64,000 nucleotides of DNA from Jiella pelagia (GCF_026898155.1 NZ_CP114029.1:3514001-3578000); one strand, 5' to 3'; positions 17,922-28,094 are shown, numbered from the stretch's first letter. Numbers and translations: made by a program. Notes: generated by a model not told the origin, from the sequence alone.

Positions 17922-18938
17922 ATGTCGCGCGCCCGAAGCGCCGCCTTCGCCCTTCTCATGGCGACGTTGGGATCGGGCCTGGGGTTCGGTGGCCTCGAAG
18001 GCGCATCTGCCGCCGAACTTGGCGTGCCGCTGGATTGCCGCCCGGGGGTCGATTGCTTCGTCCAGCAGCAACCGGATTTCGACCCCGGCCCGGGCGCGGC
18101 GGATCCGTTCTGCGGCGGCAAGACCTACGATGGTCATGACGGTACGGACATTCGCGTTCTCTCGATGGCGGACGTCGCAAGAGGCGTTCCGGTGCTGGCG
18201 CTCGGCGACGGCCGGGTGCTGCGCGGCCGCGACGGGGTGCCGGACCGCCTTGCCATGACCGTCGCCGACCGGGCGGCCGTGGCCGATCGCGAATGCGGAA
18301 ATGGCCTTGTCCTGGCGCTCGACAGCGGCATGGAGCTGCAATATTGCCACCTCAAACGCGGCTCGGTCCGTGTGAAGCCGGGCGAAGCGGTTGCGGCCGG
18401 CGACATTCTCGGCATGGTCGGCGCCTCCGGCGATGCGCAGTTTCCCCATGTGCACGTTACCGTTCGTGGGGGTGGAGAGGTGCTCGATCCGGCGACCGGC
18501 CGGGCGCTGTCGGCCGGCTGCCTCAGTGATCCCAAAGAGGCCGCGCCGCTGTGGAGCGGGCCGGCTCGCGACTGGATGGCGCGCGCCGACACGCCGATCC
18601 TGTCCGTCGGTCTGTCGGGCTCGCCGCCCGATTATGACCGGCTGGTCGAGGACGGGCCGCCGCCGGAGCTTCGAGCCGGCGACGCGGCGACGGTCGGCTG
18701 GGGCTGGTTCGCCAATCTCCAGGCCGGCGACCGCGTCCGCGTCGTCATCACCGCGCCGGACGGCGCCGTCTTCTCCGACGAGACGACTGCGGCTCTGCCC
18801 CGCGCCAAGGCCGCCTATCTGCAGTTTGCTGGCCGGAAGCGCAGCCCCGCGCCGGGCAGCTGGCGGCTTCTGGTCGAGGTGCTGCGCGGTGGCGGCGTTG
18901 CCGCAAGGCGCGAGACTGTCGTCGAACTGGGCGGCTGA
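17922..18938 (+). CDS. M23 family zinc metallopeptidase (peptidoglycan hydrolase-like), exported
   Basis: A signal peptide (residues 1-31, ASAAE) precedes an M23/LytM-type fold. Zinc ligands appear in YDGHDGTD (H-x3-D) and PHVHV (H-x-H), and YCHL supplies the active-site His. A C-terminal beta domain follows (residues 215-338). M23 enzymes cleave peptidoglycan cross-bridges or activate amidases. ATG 17922 is preferred over TTG 17901. It is divergent from leuB with a 74-bp gap. Confidence 0.85.
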   Translation: MSRARSAAFALLMATLGSGLGFGGLEGASAAELGVPLDCRPGVDCFVQQQPDFDPGPGAADPFCGGKTYDGHDGTDIRVLSMADVARGVPVLALGDGRVLRGRDGVPDRLAMTVADRAAVADRECGNGLVLALDSGMELQYCHLKRGSVRVKPGEAVAAGDILGMVGASGDAQFPHVHVTVRGGGEVLDPATGRALSAGCLSDPKEAAPLWSGPARDWMARADTPILSVGLSGSPPDYDRLVEDGPPPELRAGDAATVGWGWFANLQAGDRVRVVITAPDGAVFSDETTAALPRAKAAYLQFAGRKRSPAPGSWRLLVEVLRGGGVAARRETVVELGG

Positions 18939-19064
18939 CGCCTAACGGCTGGCGCAGCGATCGGCCGGCGCGCCACAGCCGGGAAAACTCCTCGAAATGA
19001 CCACAATCGGTAAAGCTTCGGTTAACCCAGTCGGCGCGATAAGCGGGGGAGTTCAGACCGAAAA

Positions 19065-20050
19065 ATGCCGATCCATGTCGCCGCGCCACGTTTCTCGACG
19101 TCGGATGCGGCGATGGCGGGAGCTTTGCCGTTGCACTTCTTCATTCCTTCGCGCATCGCCGACAATCTGACCGTCACGCTGGGCCTCCTGGCGGCGCTGT
19201 TCGTCTGCCGCATTGTCGGCGAGGCCTTGGTTTCACGTCGCAGCGACCCGGCGGCCGCGCGCCGCCACAAGTTCAAGATCCGGGCGATCACCAACGTCAT
19301 CCTCGCCGTCGGCCTTCTGGCGATCTGGCTGTCCGAGATCCAGGACATGATGCTGTCCCTGACGGCCGTCCTCGTCGCCTTGGTTGTCGCGACCAAGGAG
19401 CTGATCATGTGTGCGGCCGGCTCGATGCTGCGCTTCGGCGGTCACCTCTTCAAGGTCGGCGACCGCATCGAGCCTCGGCGGCATCCATGGCGAGGTCATC
19501 GACCACGGCCTGTTCTCGACGACGATCGCCGAACTTCCCAGCCACGCCCTCGGCGCTTCCGGCACGGGCCGCACGGTGATGCTGCCGAACTCTGTGCTCT
19601 TGACCGGCGTCGTCCGGGTCGAGGCGCAGCCGCGCCATTATGCCCCGCATCGCTTCACGCTGACGCTGGATCAGCCGTTGCCGCCCGGCCGGGTCATCGC
19701 GGCGATCGAAGAGGCGGCAGAGGCGGCGCTCGGCGCCGACCGGGAATTGGCAGCGCGGTTTCACCAGTTCGCCGGCCGAAAGGCTGCTTTCGACACGGCG
19801 GGGCCGGACACCGAAGTCTCCATCGTGACGACGGATCTGGGCAAGCTGCAGTTCCACGTGATGATCTACTGCCTGGTCAAGGATGCGCGGGCGCTCGAAC
19901 AGGCGATCACACGCGCGGTCCTCGAGGAGCCTCGGCATCGGCATGGAGAAGGCGCCGCAACGGCCGGCCGAGGCGATGCTGTCGGAGCTGGCCCGACAGA
20001 TGCGCGAAGGCCAGGCAGGGCGCTCCGACAAGGCGAAGGCGGCCGCCTGA
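19065..20050 (+). CDS. MscS-like small-conductance mechanosensitive channel (two frame breaks, 19470 and 19927)
   Basis: Three hydrophobic helices (about residues 30-50, 72-92, 97-112) lead into the MscS beta domain (GGHLFKVGDRIELGGIHGEVIDHGLFSTTI, spanning the first break). The frame changes twice, both times at GAGCCTC. One-base deletions give DRIELGGIHGEV and LEELGIGMEKAP and a 327-residue protein with a charged C-terminus. MscS channels release solutes on hypo-osmotic shock, which fits the BCCT transporter in the same window. I treat the breaks as sequence errors. Confidence 0.8.
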
Positions 20051-20211
20051 CGGTCCCTTGGCCAAGTCCCGCCGATCGGCATTCATCCAAGTGCCGCGGC
20101 AATGGCCTCGTCAGAGCTGGATCAGATGAGCTTCGCTCATCATCTCGGTCCGCCTTCCTGTTTGCGCATAATCTTTTCGGAACCCCGGTCCCACTTTTCC
20201 GGGGTCAAGCT

Positions 20212-20706
20212 TTAGCCATCCGCGGCGGCTTGCCGGCCTTCTGGCTCGTCGCCCGGTCCGCGGCCGGTCCCACGCGTGGCGATGATACGCGACATCATGT
20301 CGATGAACGTCTCCCGCTCCGCCTTCGACAGCGGCCCGAGAGCCGCCTCGTTGACCGTGTTGGCAGCCGTCACCGCCGGATCTCGCAGCGCGCGCGCGCG
20401 GGGCGTCAGCCAGACCCTCTGTACGCGGCCGTCGGCTGCGTCGCCCCTGCGGACGATCAGCCCGTCGCGTTCCATCCGTGTGAGGGTATTCGCCATCGTC
20501 GCCTGCTCGATGTCGAGAGCGGCGACGAGTTCGCGCTGGGTCAGCCCCTCCGTCTCCCATAGGACCAGAAGGGCCGGAAAGGTGCCGGTCGACAGGCCGA
20601 GAGGGGCGATCCGTGCCTGCAACTCGCGGGCAAAGAGCCGGGCCATGTGGTTCACCAGATAGCCGGCGGAGCGATTCTTGTCGAAAAACATCTGGGTATC
20701 AAGCAT
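20212..20706 (-). CDS. MarR family transcriptional regulator
   Basis: The 164-residue protein is a winged-helix MarR repressor. The DNA-recognition region is LTQRELVAALDIEQATMANTLTRMERDGLIVRRGDAADGR (residues 57-96). Its start codon overlaps a 22-bp palindrome and a second, shorter palindrome follows, so it very likely represses itself and the divergent membrane protein gene. The ligand is not evident from the sequence. Confidence 0.9.
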   Translation of the reverse strand: MLDTQMFFDKNRSAGYLVNHMARLFARELQARIAPLGLSTGTFPALLVLWETEGLTQRELVAALDIEQATMANTLTRMERDGLIVRRGDAADGRVQRVWLTPRARALRDPAVTAANTVNEAALGPLSKAERETFIDMMSRIIATRGTGRGPGDEPEGRQAAADG

Positions 20707-20743
20707 TGCATAGCACGCTATGCAATTGTATATAGCTTGCTAT
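20705..20743. promoter_or_regulatory. Double MarR operator in the divergent promoter region
   Basis: A perfect palindrome with 10-bp arms (ATTGCATAGC at 20705-20714, GCTATGCAAT at 20717-20726) is followed by a shorter copy of its core (ATAGC at 20732-20736, GCTAT at 20739-20743). The two centres lie 22 bp apart, about two helical turns, so two MarR dimers could bind the same face of DNA. The first site overlaps the marR start codon. Confidence 0.8.
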
Positions 20744-20763
20744 CTTTAGCGGAGACAAATCTG

Positions 20764-21221
20764 ATGCCCAAGCTCGTACATGCCGTCGCCGGCGCCATCG
20801 CTCTCGCGACAATCTCGCCGTTCTGGCTCAGCACCGTTGCGGTCGAGCTATCAGGCTGGCAGGCCGGAATCATTGGTGTGAAGACGACGATCCCCTACGG
20901 GTTCATCGTCCTGATACCGGCCCTGATCGCCACCGGCGGATCCGGGGGGTCCTGGCCAGGGCCCGGGCCGGTCGCCTCGTCGACGCCAAGCGAACACGCA
21001 TGAAGATCGTTGCCGCCAACGGTCTTCTGCTTCTCGTTCCGGCGGCCCTGTTTCTCTCGGTCAAGGCAAGCCGAGGCGACTTCGACACCGTCTTCGGGCT
21101 CGTCCAGATCGTTGAACTGGCGGCGGGAGCTGCGAACATTCTGCTTCTCGCGCGCAACATGCGTGATGGACTGCGTCTTTCCGGGAGATGGCGGACCGGG
21201 ACGCGACGTCGGCTGGCCTGA
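20764..21221 (+). CDS. Small integral membrane protein divergent from marR (frame broken at the G run 20944-20949)
   Basis: Two overlapping frames encode the two halves. The first begins MPKLVHAVAGAIALATISPFW after GGAGAC; the second holds MKIVAANGLLLLVPAALFLSVKA and two further hydrophobic stretches. Adding one G to the G6 run joins them into a 152-residue protein with about four membrane helices and the bridge DAKRTRMK. This kind of membrane protein is often the target gene of an adjacent MarR repressor. The break looks like a homopolymer undercall. The function is unknown. Confidence 0.65.
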
Positions 21222-21255
21222 GCGGCGACTTCGTAGGAGCGGAACCGCCCTCCTT

Positions 21256-21744
21256 TCAGCCGAGCGGCCGGATCGCCCGGTGAAGGTCCGCCGGACGGGG
21301 CAAGTCCGCATGCGCGTCGAGCGCGGCCTTGACACTCTCGAACGTCTCGGCCGGGAAAGGCGCGACCTTCGGCGTTTGGCCGCGCTGGTCGATCGACAGG
21401 CTGAGATTTTCCAGCGTCGCGGCGAGCCAGCCGTCGGTATGGTGCATCGCCTGGAAGAGGTGCAGGCGCTTTTGATCGAGGCCGACGATCTGCGTCGAGA
21501 CGACGACCCTGGCCTCCGGCGGCACCTCTTTCAGATAACGCACATGCGCCTCGGCCGTATAGGTGGTGAAGCCGGTTCGCTCGCGGTAGCGTTCGCCGAG
21601 CCCGATCGCATCGAAGAGATCGTCGATGCCGCGGTCGAACAGCACGTGGTAATAGGCGAGGTTGAGGTGGCCGTTGTAGTCGATCCAGCCGGGCTCGAGC
21701 GACAGCTCGCGGGAGCGGAAGGGTGCGGCGATCGTGTCGGCCAT
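21256..21744 (-). CDS. Hotdog-fold acyl-CoA thioesterase (4HBT-like)
   Basis: The 162-residue protein has the hotdog thioesterase pattern WIDYNGHLNLAYYHVLFDRGIDDLFDAIG (residues 21-49; the Asp and His are the usual active-site region) and RVVVSTQIVGLDQKRLHLFQAMHH. Such enzymes hydrolyse acyl-CoA or act on carnitine/betaine thioesters. The start at 21744 precedes MADTIAAPFRS and gives the normal family length. It is divergent from the FAD-linked oxidase gene. Confidence 0.82.
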   Translation of the reverse strand: MADTIAAPFRSRELSLEPGWIDYNGHLNLAYYHVLFDRGIDDLFDAIGLGERYRERTGFTTYTAEAHVRYLKEVPPEARVVVSTQIVGLDQKRLHLFQAMHHTDGWLAATLENLSLSIDQRGQTPKVAPFPAETFESVKAALDAHADLPRPADLHRAIRPLG

Positions 21745-22001
21745 GGTCGCGGTCTCCTCGTCTGACGGATTGGGCCGGCCGAGTTCGCGCCGGCGTTGGC
21801 AGATGTCAATCGCAGCGCGGCGCCGAACCTTTGCCTGCGGACCGGCGGCGGGCTTTCTCCCGGCGGCTCCCCATGGCAGAAGAGCCGCGGCCGCGCTTGG
21901 CAAGGCATTGATGTTTCTATCCGCCAAGGCGCATGGTGGCGACGACGTGAGACGCGATTCCGTCCGCCATGGCGATCGGCGGCGGCAAGAGGAGAGGTTC
22001 A

Positions 22002-23415
22002 ATGGCGCTCAAGGACATTCTGGCCGAACGACCGGCCGTTCGAACCGGCATCGCGGCCACCGTCGCCAGCCTGAAAGAGGCCTTCGGCGAGCGCATCGTC
22101 ACCGGCGAGGACGTCCGCCGCGCCCATGCCCACACCACCACCTACCTGCCCAACCAGGCGCCCGACGCCGTGGTCTTCGCCGCCTCCGAGGCCGAGGTCC
22201 AGAAGGTGGTGCAGGTCTGCGCGGCGAACGATACGCCGATCATCCCCTTCGGCACGGGCTCCTCGCTGGAGGGCCACGTCAATGCGCCGCAGGGCGGCGT
22301 CTCGCTCGACCTGTCGCGCATGGACCGGGTCCTCGCCGTCCATGCCGAGGATCTCGACTGCGTCATCGAGCCGGGCGTCACCCGCGAGGCGCTGAACGCG
22401 CATCTGCGCGACACCGGCCTGTTCTTCCCGATCGACCCCGGCGCCAATGCCAGCCTCGGCGGCATGGCGGCGACGCGGGCCTCGGGCACCAATGCCGTCC
22501 GCTACGGCACGATGCGCGACAACGTCGTCTCGCTCAACGCGGTGATGGCAGACGGCCGGGTCATCCGCACCGCGCGGCGGGCGAAGAAGACCTCGGCCGG
22601 CTACGACATGACGCGGCTTCTCGTCGGCTCGGAGGGAACGCTCGGCATCATCACCCAGCTGACGTTGAAGCTCTACGGCATTCCCGAGGACGTCCTTGCC
22701 GGCGTCTGCCCGTTCCCCTCGGTCCGCGATGCCGTGAACACGGTGATCCAGACGGTGCAGAGCGGCATCCCCGTCGCCCGGATCGAACTGCTCGATGCCC
22801 AGTCGATGGAGGCGGCGATCGCCTATGCCAAGCTCGACCTGAAGCCGCAGCCGTCGCTCTTCGTCGAGTTCCACGGCTCGCCCGCCTCGGTCGCCGAGCA
22901 GGCCGAGACCTTCGGCATGATTGCCGCCGATCATGGCGGCGGGGCGCTCGAAGCCTCCAACCGGCCGGAGGAGCGAAGCCGGCTGTGGAAGGCCCGCCAT
23001 GACATGTACTGGGCCTCGCTGCTGCTGCGGCCCGGCAGCCGCGCCATTGCCACCGACGTCTGCGTCCCGGTTTCGCGGCTGGCCGACTGCATCGGCGAGA
23101 CCCAGGCCGACATCGAGGCGAGCGGCCTGGTCGGCCCGATCATTGGCCATGTCGGCGACGGCAATTTCCACGTCACCCTGCTTCTCGACATGACCGACGC
23201 ACGGGAGATCGATGCGGCCGAAGGTTTCATGGCGCGGCTTGCCGCCCGGGCGGTCGACATGGACGGCACCTGCACGGGCGAGCACGGCATCGGCCAGGGC
23301 AAGCGCGGCTATCTGCGGGCCGAGGCTCGGCGAGACGGTGGATTTCATGCGGATGATCAAGGCGGCCTTCGATCCGAAGGACATCATGAACCCTGGCAAA
23401 ATCTTCATGTTGTGA
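22002..23415 (+). CDS. FAD-linked oxidase, D-lactate dehydrogenase (cytochrome)/glycolate oxidase GlcD-like (frame broken at 23322)
   Basis: The FAD_binding_4 domain (PIIPFGTGSSLEGHVN, GMAATRASGTNAVRYGTMRDNV, GSEGTLGIITQLTLKL) and the FAD-oxidase C domain (HVGDGNFHV, CTGEHGIGQGKRGYL) are intact. The last 30 residues need a one-base deletion at GAGGCTC, which gives RAELGETVDFMRMIKAAFDPKDIMNPGKIF, the canonical C-terminus, and a 470-residue enzyme. It oxidises a D-2-hydroxyacid and passes electrons to the respiratory chain. GGAGAGG lies before ATG 22002. Confidence 0.9.
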
Positions 23416-23722
23416 CGCAACAATTGCCACTCGACATTCCGGATCTGTTCTGGCCTATCCTGCAGGCGCCTCGTTTCGTCCTTACATGACAGGGACGGCG
23501 CCTGTCGGATCTGCCAGAGGGGGAACTCGGGCGGGGAAGGACGCAGCCTCCGGCAACGACTGCCGGGGCGGGCTGAGGCATCGACCGCAGATCAGAACCG
23601 ATGTTCGGTCGGCACGATGGGACAAATCGATGAGTTGGAGCGTCTTGCCGAGGCGCGGCGCTCCGGGACGGCCCGGCGAACCCTGTTCGCGGCCGTGTGG
23701 GTTGCGATAGGGAGAAAGGAAG
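23416..23722. other. Intergenic region before the AsmA-like gene
   Basis: This 307-bp region has a small hairpin (CCGGCA and TGCCGG around 23552-23568) and no convincing gene. An ATG at 23617 opens a frame, but it runs into the AsmA-like gene in another frame and is not conserved-looking. Confidence 0.4.
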
Positions 23723-26700
23723 CTGGTCAGAGCATTCGTCCTTTTCGGTGGGCTGCTCGTGCTGGTGCTCCTCGCGGCGCTGGTTGCGCCTTACTTCGTC
23801 GATTGGACGGCCTATCGCGCCGATTTCGAGCGCGAGGCGTCGAACATCCTCGGCCGCAAGGTCATCGTCAATGGATCTGCGTCCGCGCGCTTGCTGCCGT
23901 TTCCCTCGGTGACGTTCAACGAGGTCGAGGTCGAGGACGACGACGGGTCGTCGCTGATGACGATCGATCGATTCCGCATGGACGCCGAGCTTGCTCCCTA
24001 TCTTTCCGGCGAGATCTACATCTATTCCATGACCCTCGACCGGCCGCGGGTGCGGCTGCCGCTGCGCGCCGACAACAGCGTCGGGTGGGTCGCCGGCGAT
24101 CCCACGATCCCGACCGGGGCGCGGGTCGTTCTGCAGAACGTCGCCATCAATGACGGCATGGTGGTGATCGAGGACGAGGCGCGCGGCCGCACCAAGACCA
24201 TCCTCGACCTCGATGCGACGCTGTCCGCCGGATCCCTCGCCGGACCGGTCGCCGGCAGCGGATCCTTCACGGTGGACGGCGACGTCGTGACGTTCGACCT
24301 GTCGACCGGCATTCCCCTCGATGACGGCGCGATGCCGGTTCGCGTGACCGCCAGCAACCAGACCCTCGACGCCCAGATCGTCCTCGACGGCAGTGCGACG
24401 GCCTCGGGCGAGGTGCCGCAGTTTTCCGGCAGCGTCAGCCTGGTGCGCCCGGCGCCCCGGCCGGTCGACGCGTCGGGCGCCGCCAGCCCGTTCGAGACGC
24501 TCGATGGGGATAGCGCGGATGCCGCGCCTGCCGGGGCGCCTGCGCCTGCGCCGCTCCGCGCCACCGGCGCCGTCACCCTGACGTCCGAAGCGGCGGCGGT
24601 CACGGATCTGCGCGTCGAGGCGGGCGGTGGGCCTCAGCCCTATGTTCTCACCGGCACCGGCAGCCTCGACTATGGCGACGAGACACGCTTCGAACTGGCG
24701 CTGGAGGGCGAGCAGGTGAATGTCGACGCGCTGGGTGGCAATGCCGCCGATGGCGTGTCGTCACCCACAGCCCCGGCGAGCGGCGAGGCGGAGGTCGAGG
24801 CGCCGCAGCAAGGCCTGGCGCGCCGCCTCGAGGCGATGCGCGCCGTCCTCTCCGAGGTGCCGCGGCCCGCCATCGACGGCAGGATCGCGATATCGCTGCC
24901 GGTGGTGACGGCCGGCGACACGACGATTCGCGACGTCGCCTTCGTCGCCGAGCCGCAGCCGGCCGGCTGGAAGCTCGACAGCTTCGTCGCCGAAGTTCCC
25001 GGCCGCACGCGCATCGAGGCGTCCGGCGATCTCGGCATCGACGAGGGGTTCACGTTCGACGGCGATCTTCTGGTTGCCTCGCAGCAGCCATCGGGCCTGT
25101 CGGACTGGCTCTCCGGCAGCGTCGATCCCGCCGTCCGGGCCCTGTCGCGCGCCGGATTTGCCGCCAAGACGACGCTGACGGCGAACCGCCAGATCTTCGA
25201 TGCGCTGGAGGTCGATGTCGGCGGCAACACGATCGCCGGCCGCATCGCCAGGCAGGAGGAGGGCGGCATCACCACGACGAGCGCCGATCTGGCCGGCGGA
25301 AACGTCGATCTCGATGCCGTCCTGGCGCTCTCCCGGTTGTTCACCGGCGGCGAGCAATCGCTGGCCGATGCCGACCGCTTCGATCTGGCGCTGAAGGCGG
25401 GACCGGTCACCTATAGAGGCGCGAATGCCGACGCCGTCGATGCAGATCTCAGCTTCGACGGCGACTCCCTGAAGGTCGATCGTCTCCGTATCGATGGCCT
25501 CGCGGGTGCACGGCTCTCCTCTTCGGGCAGTCTCACCGATCTTTCCGGCGGCGACGCCAAGGGCAAGCTCGACGTCGAGCTGGAATCTGCGGAGCCGCAG
25601 CGCTTCTTTGCCTTCCTGCAGCGCGTCTGGCCGGGAATTCCGCTGATCGAAGTCCTGGCGCCGCGCGCTTCCACCCTCGCACCGCTGAAGCTTTCCGGCG
25701 TCGTCGAGGCGACCGAAGGCGCCCCCGGCAAGAAGCCGACGCTGATCGTCAGGCTCGACGGGACGGCGGATGGCACCAACATCGACGTCGAGACGGCCGT
25801 CGAGAACGGCATCTACGCCGCCGTCGAAAGCGGCCGCTTCGGCCTTGATCTGAGGCTGGAAAACGACCGGCCGGCGATCCTGCTCGGTCAGCTGGGCATC
25901 GCGACGGCCGAGACCGGGCCGCCGTCGCCGCTCGAATTCGAGCTCACGGTCTCGGCAGCCGAAACCGGACCGGCCGTCACCAGTGCGACGTTGCGCGCTC
26001 CCGGCAGCGAGGTGAGCCTCGACGGTACCATCGACGTGACGCCCGAGGGCATCACCGGAGCCGAACTCGCCTTCTATCTGAACAGCGACGACGTCGCGCC
26101 GTGGATGCGAATGCTGGCGATCGATTTCGGCCAGTCCTTCGATGCGGTTCCGGTGGCGATGAACGCCGGTTTGGGCTTCGGCCAAGACGCCTGGCAGGTG
26201 GTCGGGCTGAACGGCACAATCGCGGGCGTCGAGATTTCGGGCGATCTTCTGGAACCGGCGGGCAAGCCGCTCGGCGGCAAGCTGACGGTGTCGAAACTGT
26301 CGCTGCCCTGGCTCGGCAATCTCGTCTATGGCCGCTCGCCGCTCGGACCGGCGGGGGAATATGCGTGGTCGAGTGACGCCTTCACGCCGAGCCTGCTGCC
26401 GAAGGTCGACGCGGCGGTCGAGCTTTCCGCCAAAGAACTGGAAATCTCCAACGGTCTGGTTCTCACCGACGTCTCGACGAGCCTCGAACTGTCGCCGAGT
26501 TCCGCCGCGCTGAAGAACCTGCGTGGCGAGATCGCCGGCGCCGAAACCACCGGCAGCCTGGTCATGCGCAACAGCGAAGGGGTCGCCGGCTTTTCCCTCG
26601 TCGCCTATGCCGACGGTGTCGATCTGTCGGGGCTCGCCCCAGCCCTGTCGGGCCCGGAAGCTCCGGCGCGGCTAGACGGCGAAGTCCGGCTGGACACCAG

Positions 26701-27625
26701 CGGCCAGTCCTATCGGGCACTGATCAAGGCGCTCACCGGCGCCGGCGACCTGACATTGACCAATGCCAGGCTTCCCGGCGTGCCGGAGGCGATCATGCAG
26801 CCGCTGCTGGCTGCCGCGAGCGCCCCCGACTTTCGGCCGCAAGGTGACGCTGCCGCGACCTTCCGGTCCCTCAGCCAGGGTCGGTCCTTCGACATCCCGG
26901 AAGTGACCAGCGAATTCGCGGTGACGGGAGGCACGCTCCAACTCTCGCCGGTGGAACTCGCCGGCACGGATTCCCGGCTGACGATCGATGCCAGTCTCGA
27001 TCTGGCCAGCCTCCGCCTCGGCGGCGAGCTGACGCTGGCGCTCGATCCGGGGCTCGACCGCGTCGAGGGCGCGGAGCCGCTGGTGACCTACCAGCTCGAC
27101 GGCTCGCTCATCTCGCCGCGATTCGACCTCGATGCGACGGCGCTGACAAACTACCTGCAGGTGCTCACGCTCGAGCGCGAGCAGGCCCGCGTCGAGGCCA
27201 TGCAGGAAAGTCTCGAGGAGAAGCTTCGGCTGCGCCGCGAAGCGCGGTTCTACCGCTGGCGTGAAACCCGAGCCGAAAACCGCGCCGCCGAGGCCGAGGC
27301 TCGCCGCAAGGCGGCCGAAGAGGAAGAAGCCCGGGCTGCCCGGCAGGAGGAGGCAGCCCGGCAGGAGGAGGCCCGGCGACGGGCCGCGGAAGAACAGGCC
27401 GCGCGCGAGGAGGCGGCCCGCAATGCCGCTGCGGCCAAGGCTCCCGCTCCGGCCGCCGCTCGGCCCCGGCCAGCGCCGAAGCAGAACCCTCCGGCAAGAA
27501 GTGGCGACACAAACCGCAACGTGCCGCCCGCCTTGACCTTCGATCGGCCCCTGCCGAACGCGCCGGGCGGACAGGGACCGGCCTTCGAATCCCTGCCGGG
27601 GGTTACGAATCCCTTGGATTTTTGA
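23723..27625 (+). CDS. AsmA family outer-membrane/phospholipid-transport-like protein
   Basis: AsmA-like proteins are inner-membrane-anchored, very long beta-groove proteins linked to lipid transfer to the outer membrane. The N-terminal anchor (VLFGGLLVLVLLAALVAPYFVDWTAYRADFE) and the segment SNILGRKVIVNGSASARLLPFPSVTF are typical. The chain is about 1,300 residues with a C-terminal Glu/Ala/Arg-rich coiled coil (about residues 1155-1240) and a Pro-rich end. An in-frame stop at 23708 leaves CTG 23723, preceded by GGAG, or GTG 23759, which would cut into the membrane anchor. Confidence 0.85.
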   Translation: MVRAFVLFGGLLVLVLLAALVAPYFVDWTAYRADFEREASNILGRKVIVNGSASARLLPFPSVTFNEVEVEDDDGSSLMTIDRFRMDAELAPYLSGEIYIYSMTLDRPRVRLPLRADNSVGWVAGDPTIPTGARVVLQNVAINDGMVVIEDEARGRTKTILDLDATLSAGSLAGPVAGSGSFTVDGDVVTFDLSTGIPLDDGAMPVRVTASNQTLDAQIVLDGSATASGEVPQFSGSVSLVRPAPRPVDASGAASPFETLDGDSADAAPAGAPAPAPLRATGAVTLTSEAAAVTDLRVEAGGGPQPYVLTGTGSLDYGDETRFELALEGEQVNVDALGGNAADGVSSPTAPASGEAEVEAPQQGLARRLEAMRAVLSEVPRPAIDGRIAISLPVVTAGDTTIRDVAFVAEPQPAGWKLDSFVAEVPGRTRIEASGDLGIDEGFTFDGDLLVASQQPSGLSDWLSGSVDPAVRALSRAGFAAKTTLTANRQIFDALEVDVGGNTIAGRIARQEEGGITTTSADLAGGNVDLDAVLALSRLFTGGEQSLADADRFDLALKAGPVTYRGANADAVDADLSFDGDSLKVDRLRIDGLAGARLSSSGSLTDLSGGDAKGKLDVELESAEPQRFFAFLQRVWPGIPLIEVLAPRASTLAPLKLSGVVEATEGAPGKKPTLIVRLDGTADGTNIDVETAVENGIYAAVESGRFGLDLRLENDRPAILLGQLGIATAETGPPSPLEFELTVSAAETGPAVTSATLRAPGSEVSLDGTIDVTPEGITGAELAFYLNSDDVAPWMRMLAIDFGQSFDAVPVAMNAGLGFGQDAWQVVGLNGTIAGVEISGDLLEPAGKPLGGKLTVSKLSLPWLGNLVYGRSPLGPAGEYAWSSDAFTPSLLPKVDAAVELSAKELEISNGLVLTDVSTSLELSPSSAALKNLRGEIAGAETTGSLVMRNSEGVAGFSLVAYADGVDLSGLAPALSGPEAPARLDGEVRLDTSGQSYRALIKALTGAGDLTLTNARLPGVPEAIMQPLLAAASAPDFRPQGDAAATFRSLSQGRSFDIPEVTSEFAVTGGTLQLSPVELAGTDSRLTIDASLDLASLRLGGELTLALDPGLDRVEGAEPLVTYQLDGSLISPRFDLDATALTNYLQVLTLEREQARVEAMQESLEEKLRLRREARFYRWRETRAENRAAEAEARRKAAEEEEARAARQEEAARQEEARRRAAEEQAAREEAARNAAAAKAPAPAAARPRPAPKQNPPARSGDTNRNVPPALTFDRPLPNAPGGQGPAFESLPGVTNPLDF

Positions 27626-27875
27626 TCGCGTCGGTCCCCTGCGCGCCTACAGGGGCGCGGGCGAGGGCGTCTTCCAGCACATGCAGCCGGATGGCGGAGG
27701 AGAGATTGGCGTCGGGATCGCGCTCGGCGTCGATGCGGGCAACCAGCCGTGCCAGCGGCAGGCCCTGACGCGCCGCGATCTCTCGCAAGCATTGCCAGAA
27801 GCGTTCCTCGATGCTGATTGATGTGGAATGGCCGCTGATCGAGACAGAGCGCTTGACGATGGTCACGGCGCTCAA
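27603..27875 (-). CDS. Ribbon-helix-helix domain protein
   Basis: The 90-residue protein has the RHH_4-type pattern: a beta strand (VKRSVSISGHSTSISIEERFW) and two helices (QCLREIAARQGLPLARLVARIDAERD). It is probably a DNA-binding dimer. It lies at the end of the sspB-DUF4169-RHH run, a conserved arrangement in Hyphomicrobiales, and overlaps the DUF4169 gene by 4 nt. Confidence 0.85.
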   Translation of the reverse strand: MSAVTIVKRSVSISGHSTSISIEERFWQCLREIAARQGLPLARLVARIDAERDPDANLSSAIRLHVLEDALARAPVGAQGTDAIKNPRDS

Positions 27876-28084
27876 GTGCCGGACTTGTCGGTCGGCTCCG
27901 CCCTGTCGGTCCGGTCGATCCGCAAGCCGTCGAGGCGGGTCTCGCTGCGTTTCTTTTCAGCTGCCGCGCAGGTCTTCTCGGCCTTGTCGCGGCCGTAACG
28001 CACGCGGTTATCGGCCGCGAGACGCTCCTTGTCGTCGCGCGACCGCTGCTTGCGGGCCCTTCGCAGATTGACGAGATCGCCCAT
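27872..28084 (-). CDS. DUF4169 family protein
   Basis: This 70-residue, very basic protein starts MGDLVNLRRARKQRSRDDKERLAADNRVRYGR, the DUF4169 pattern. The function is unknown. It lies 10 nt after sspB and overlaps the RHH gene, so the three genes are probably one operon. Confidence 0.85.
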   Translation of the reverse strand: MGDLVNLRRARKQRSRDDKERLAADNRVRYGRDKAEKTCAAAEKKRSETRLDGLRIDRTDRAEPTDKSGT

Positions 28085-28094
28085 GGAGGCCGTT

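Noticed and set aside
23617..24153. A plus-strand frame starting MGQIDELERLAEARR before the AsmA-like gene
   Set aside because: It runs mostly in another frame of the AsmA-like gene and loses coding character after about 35 residues.
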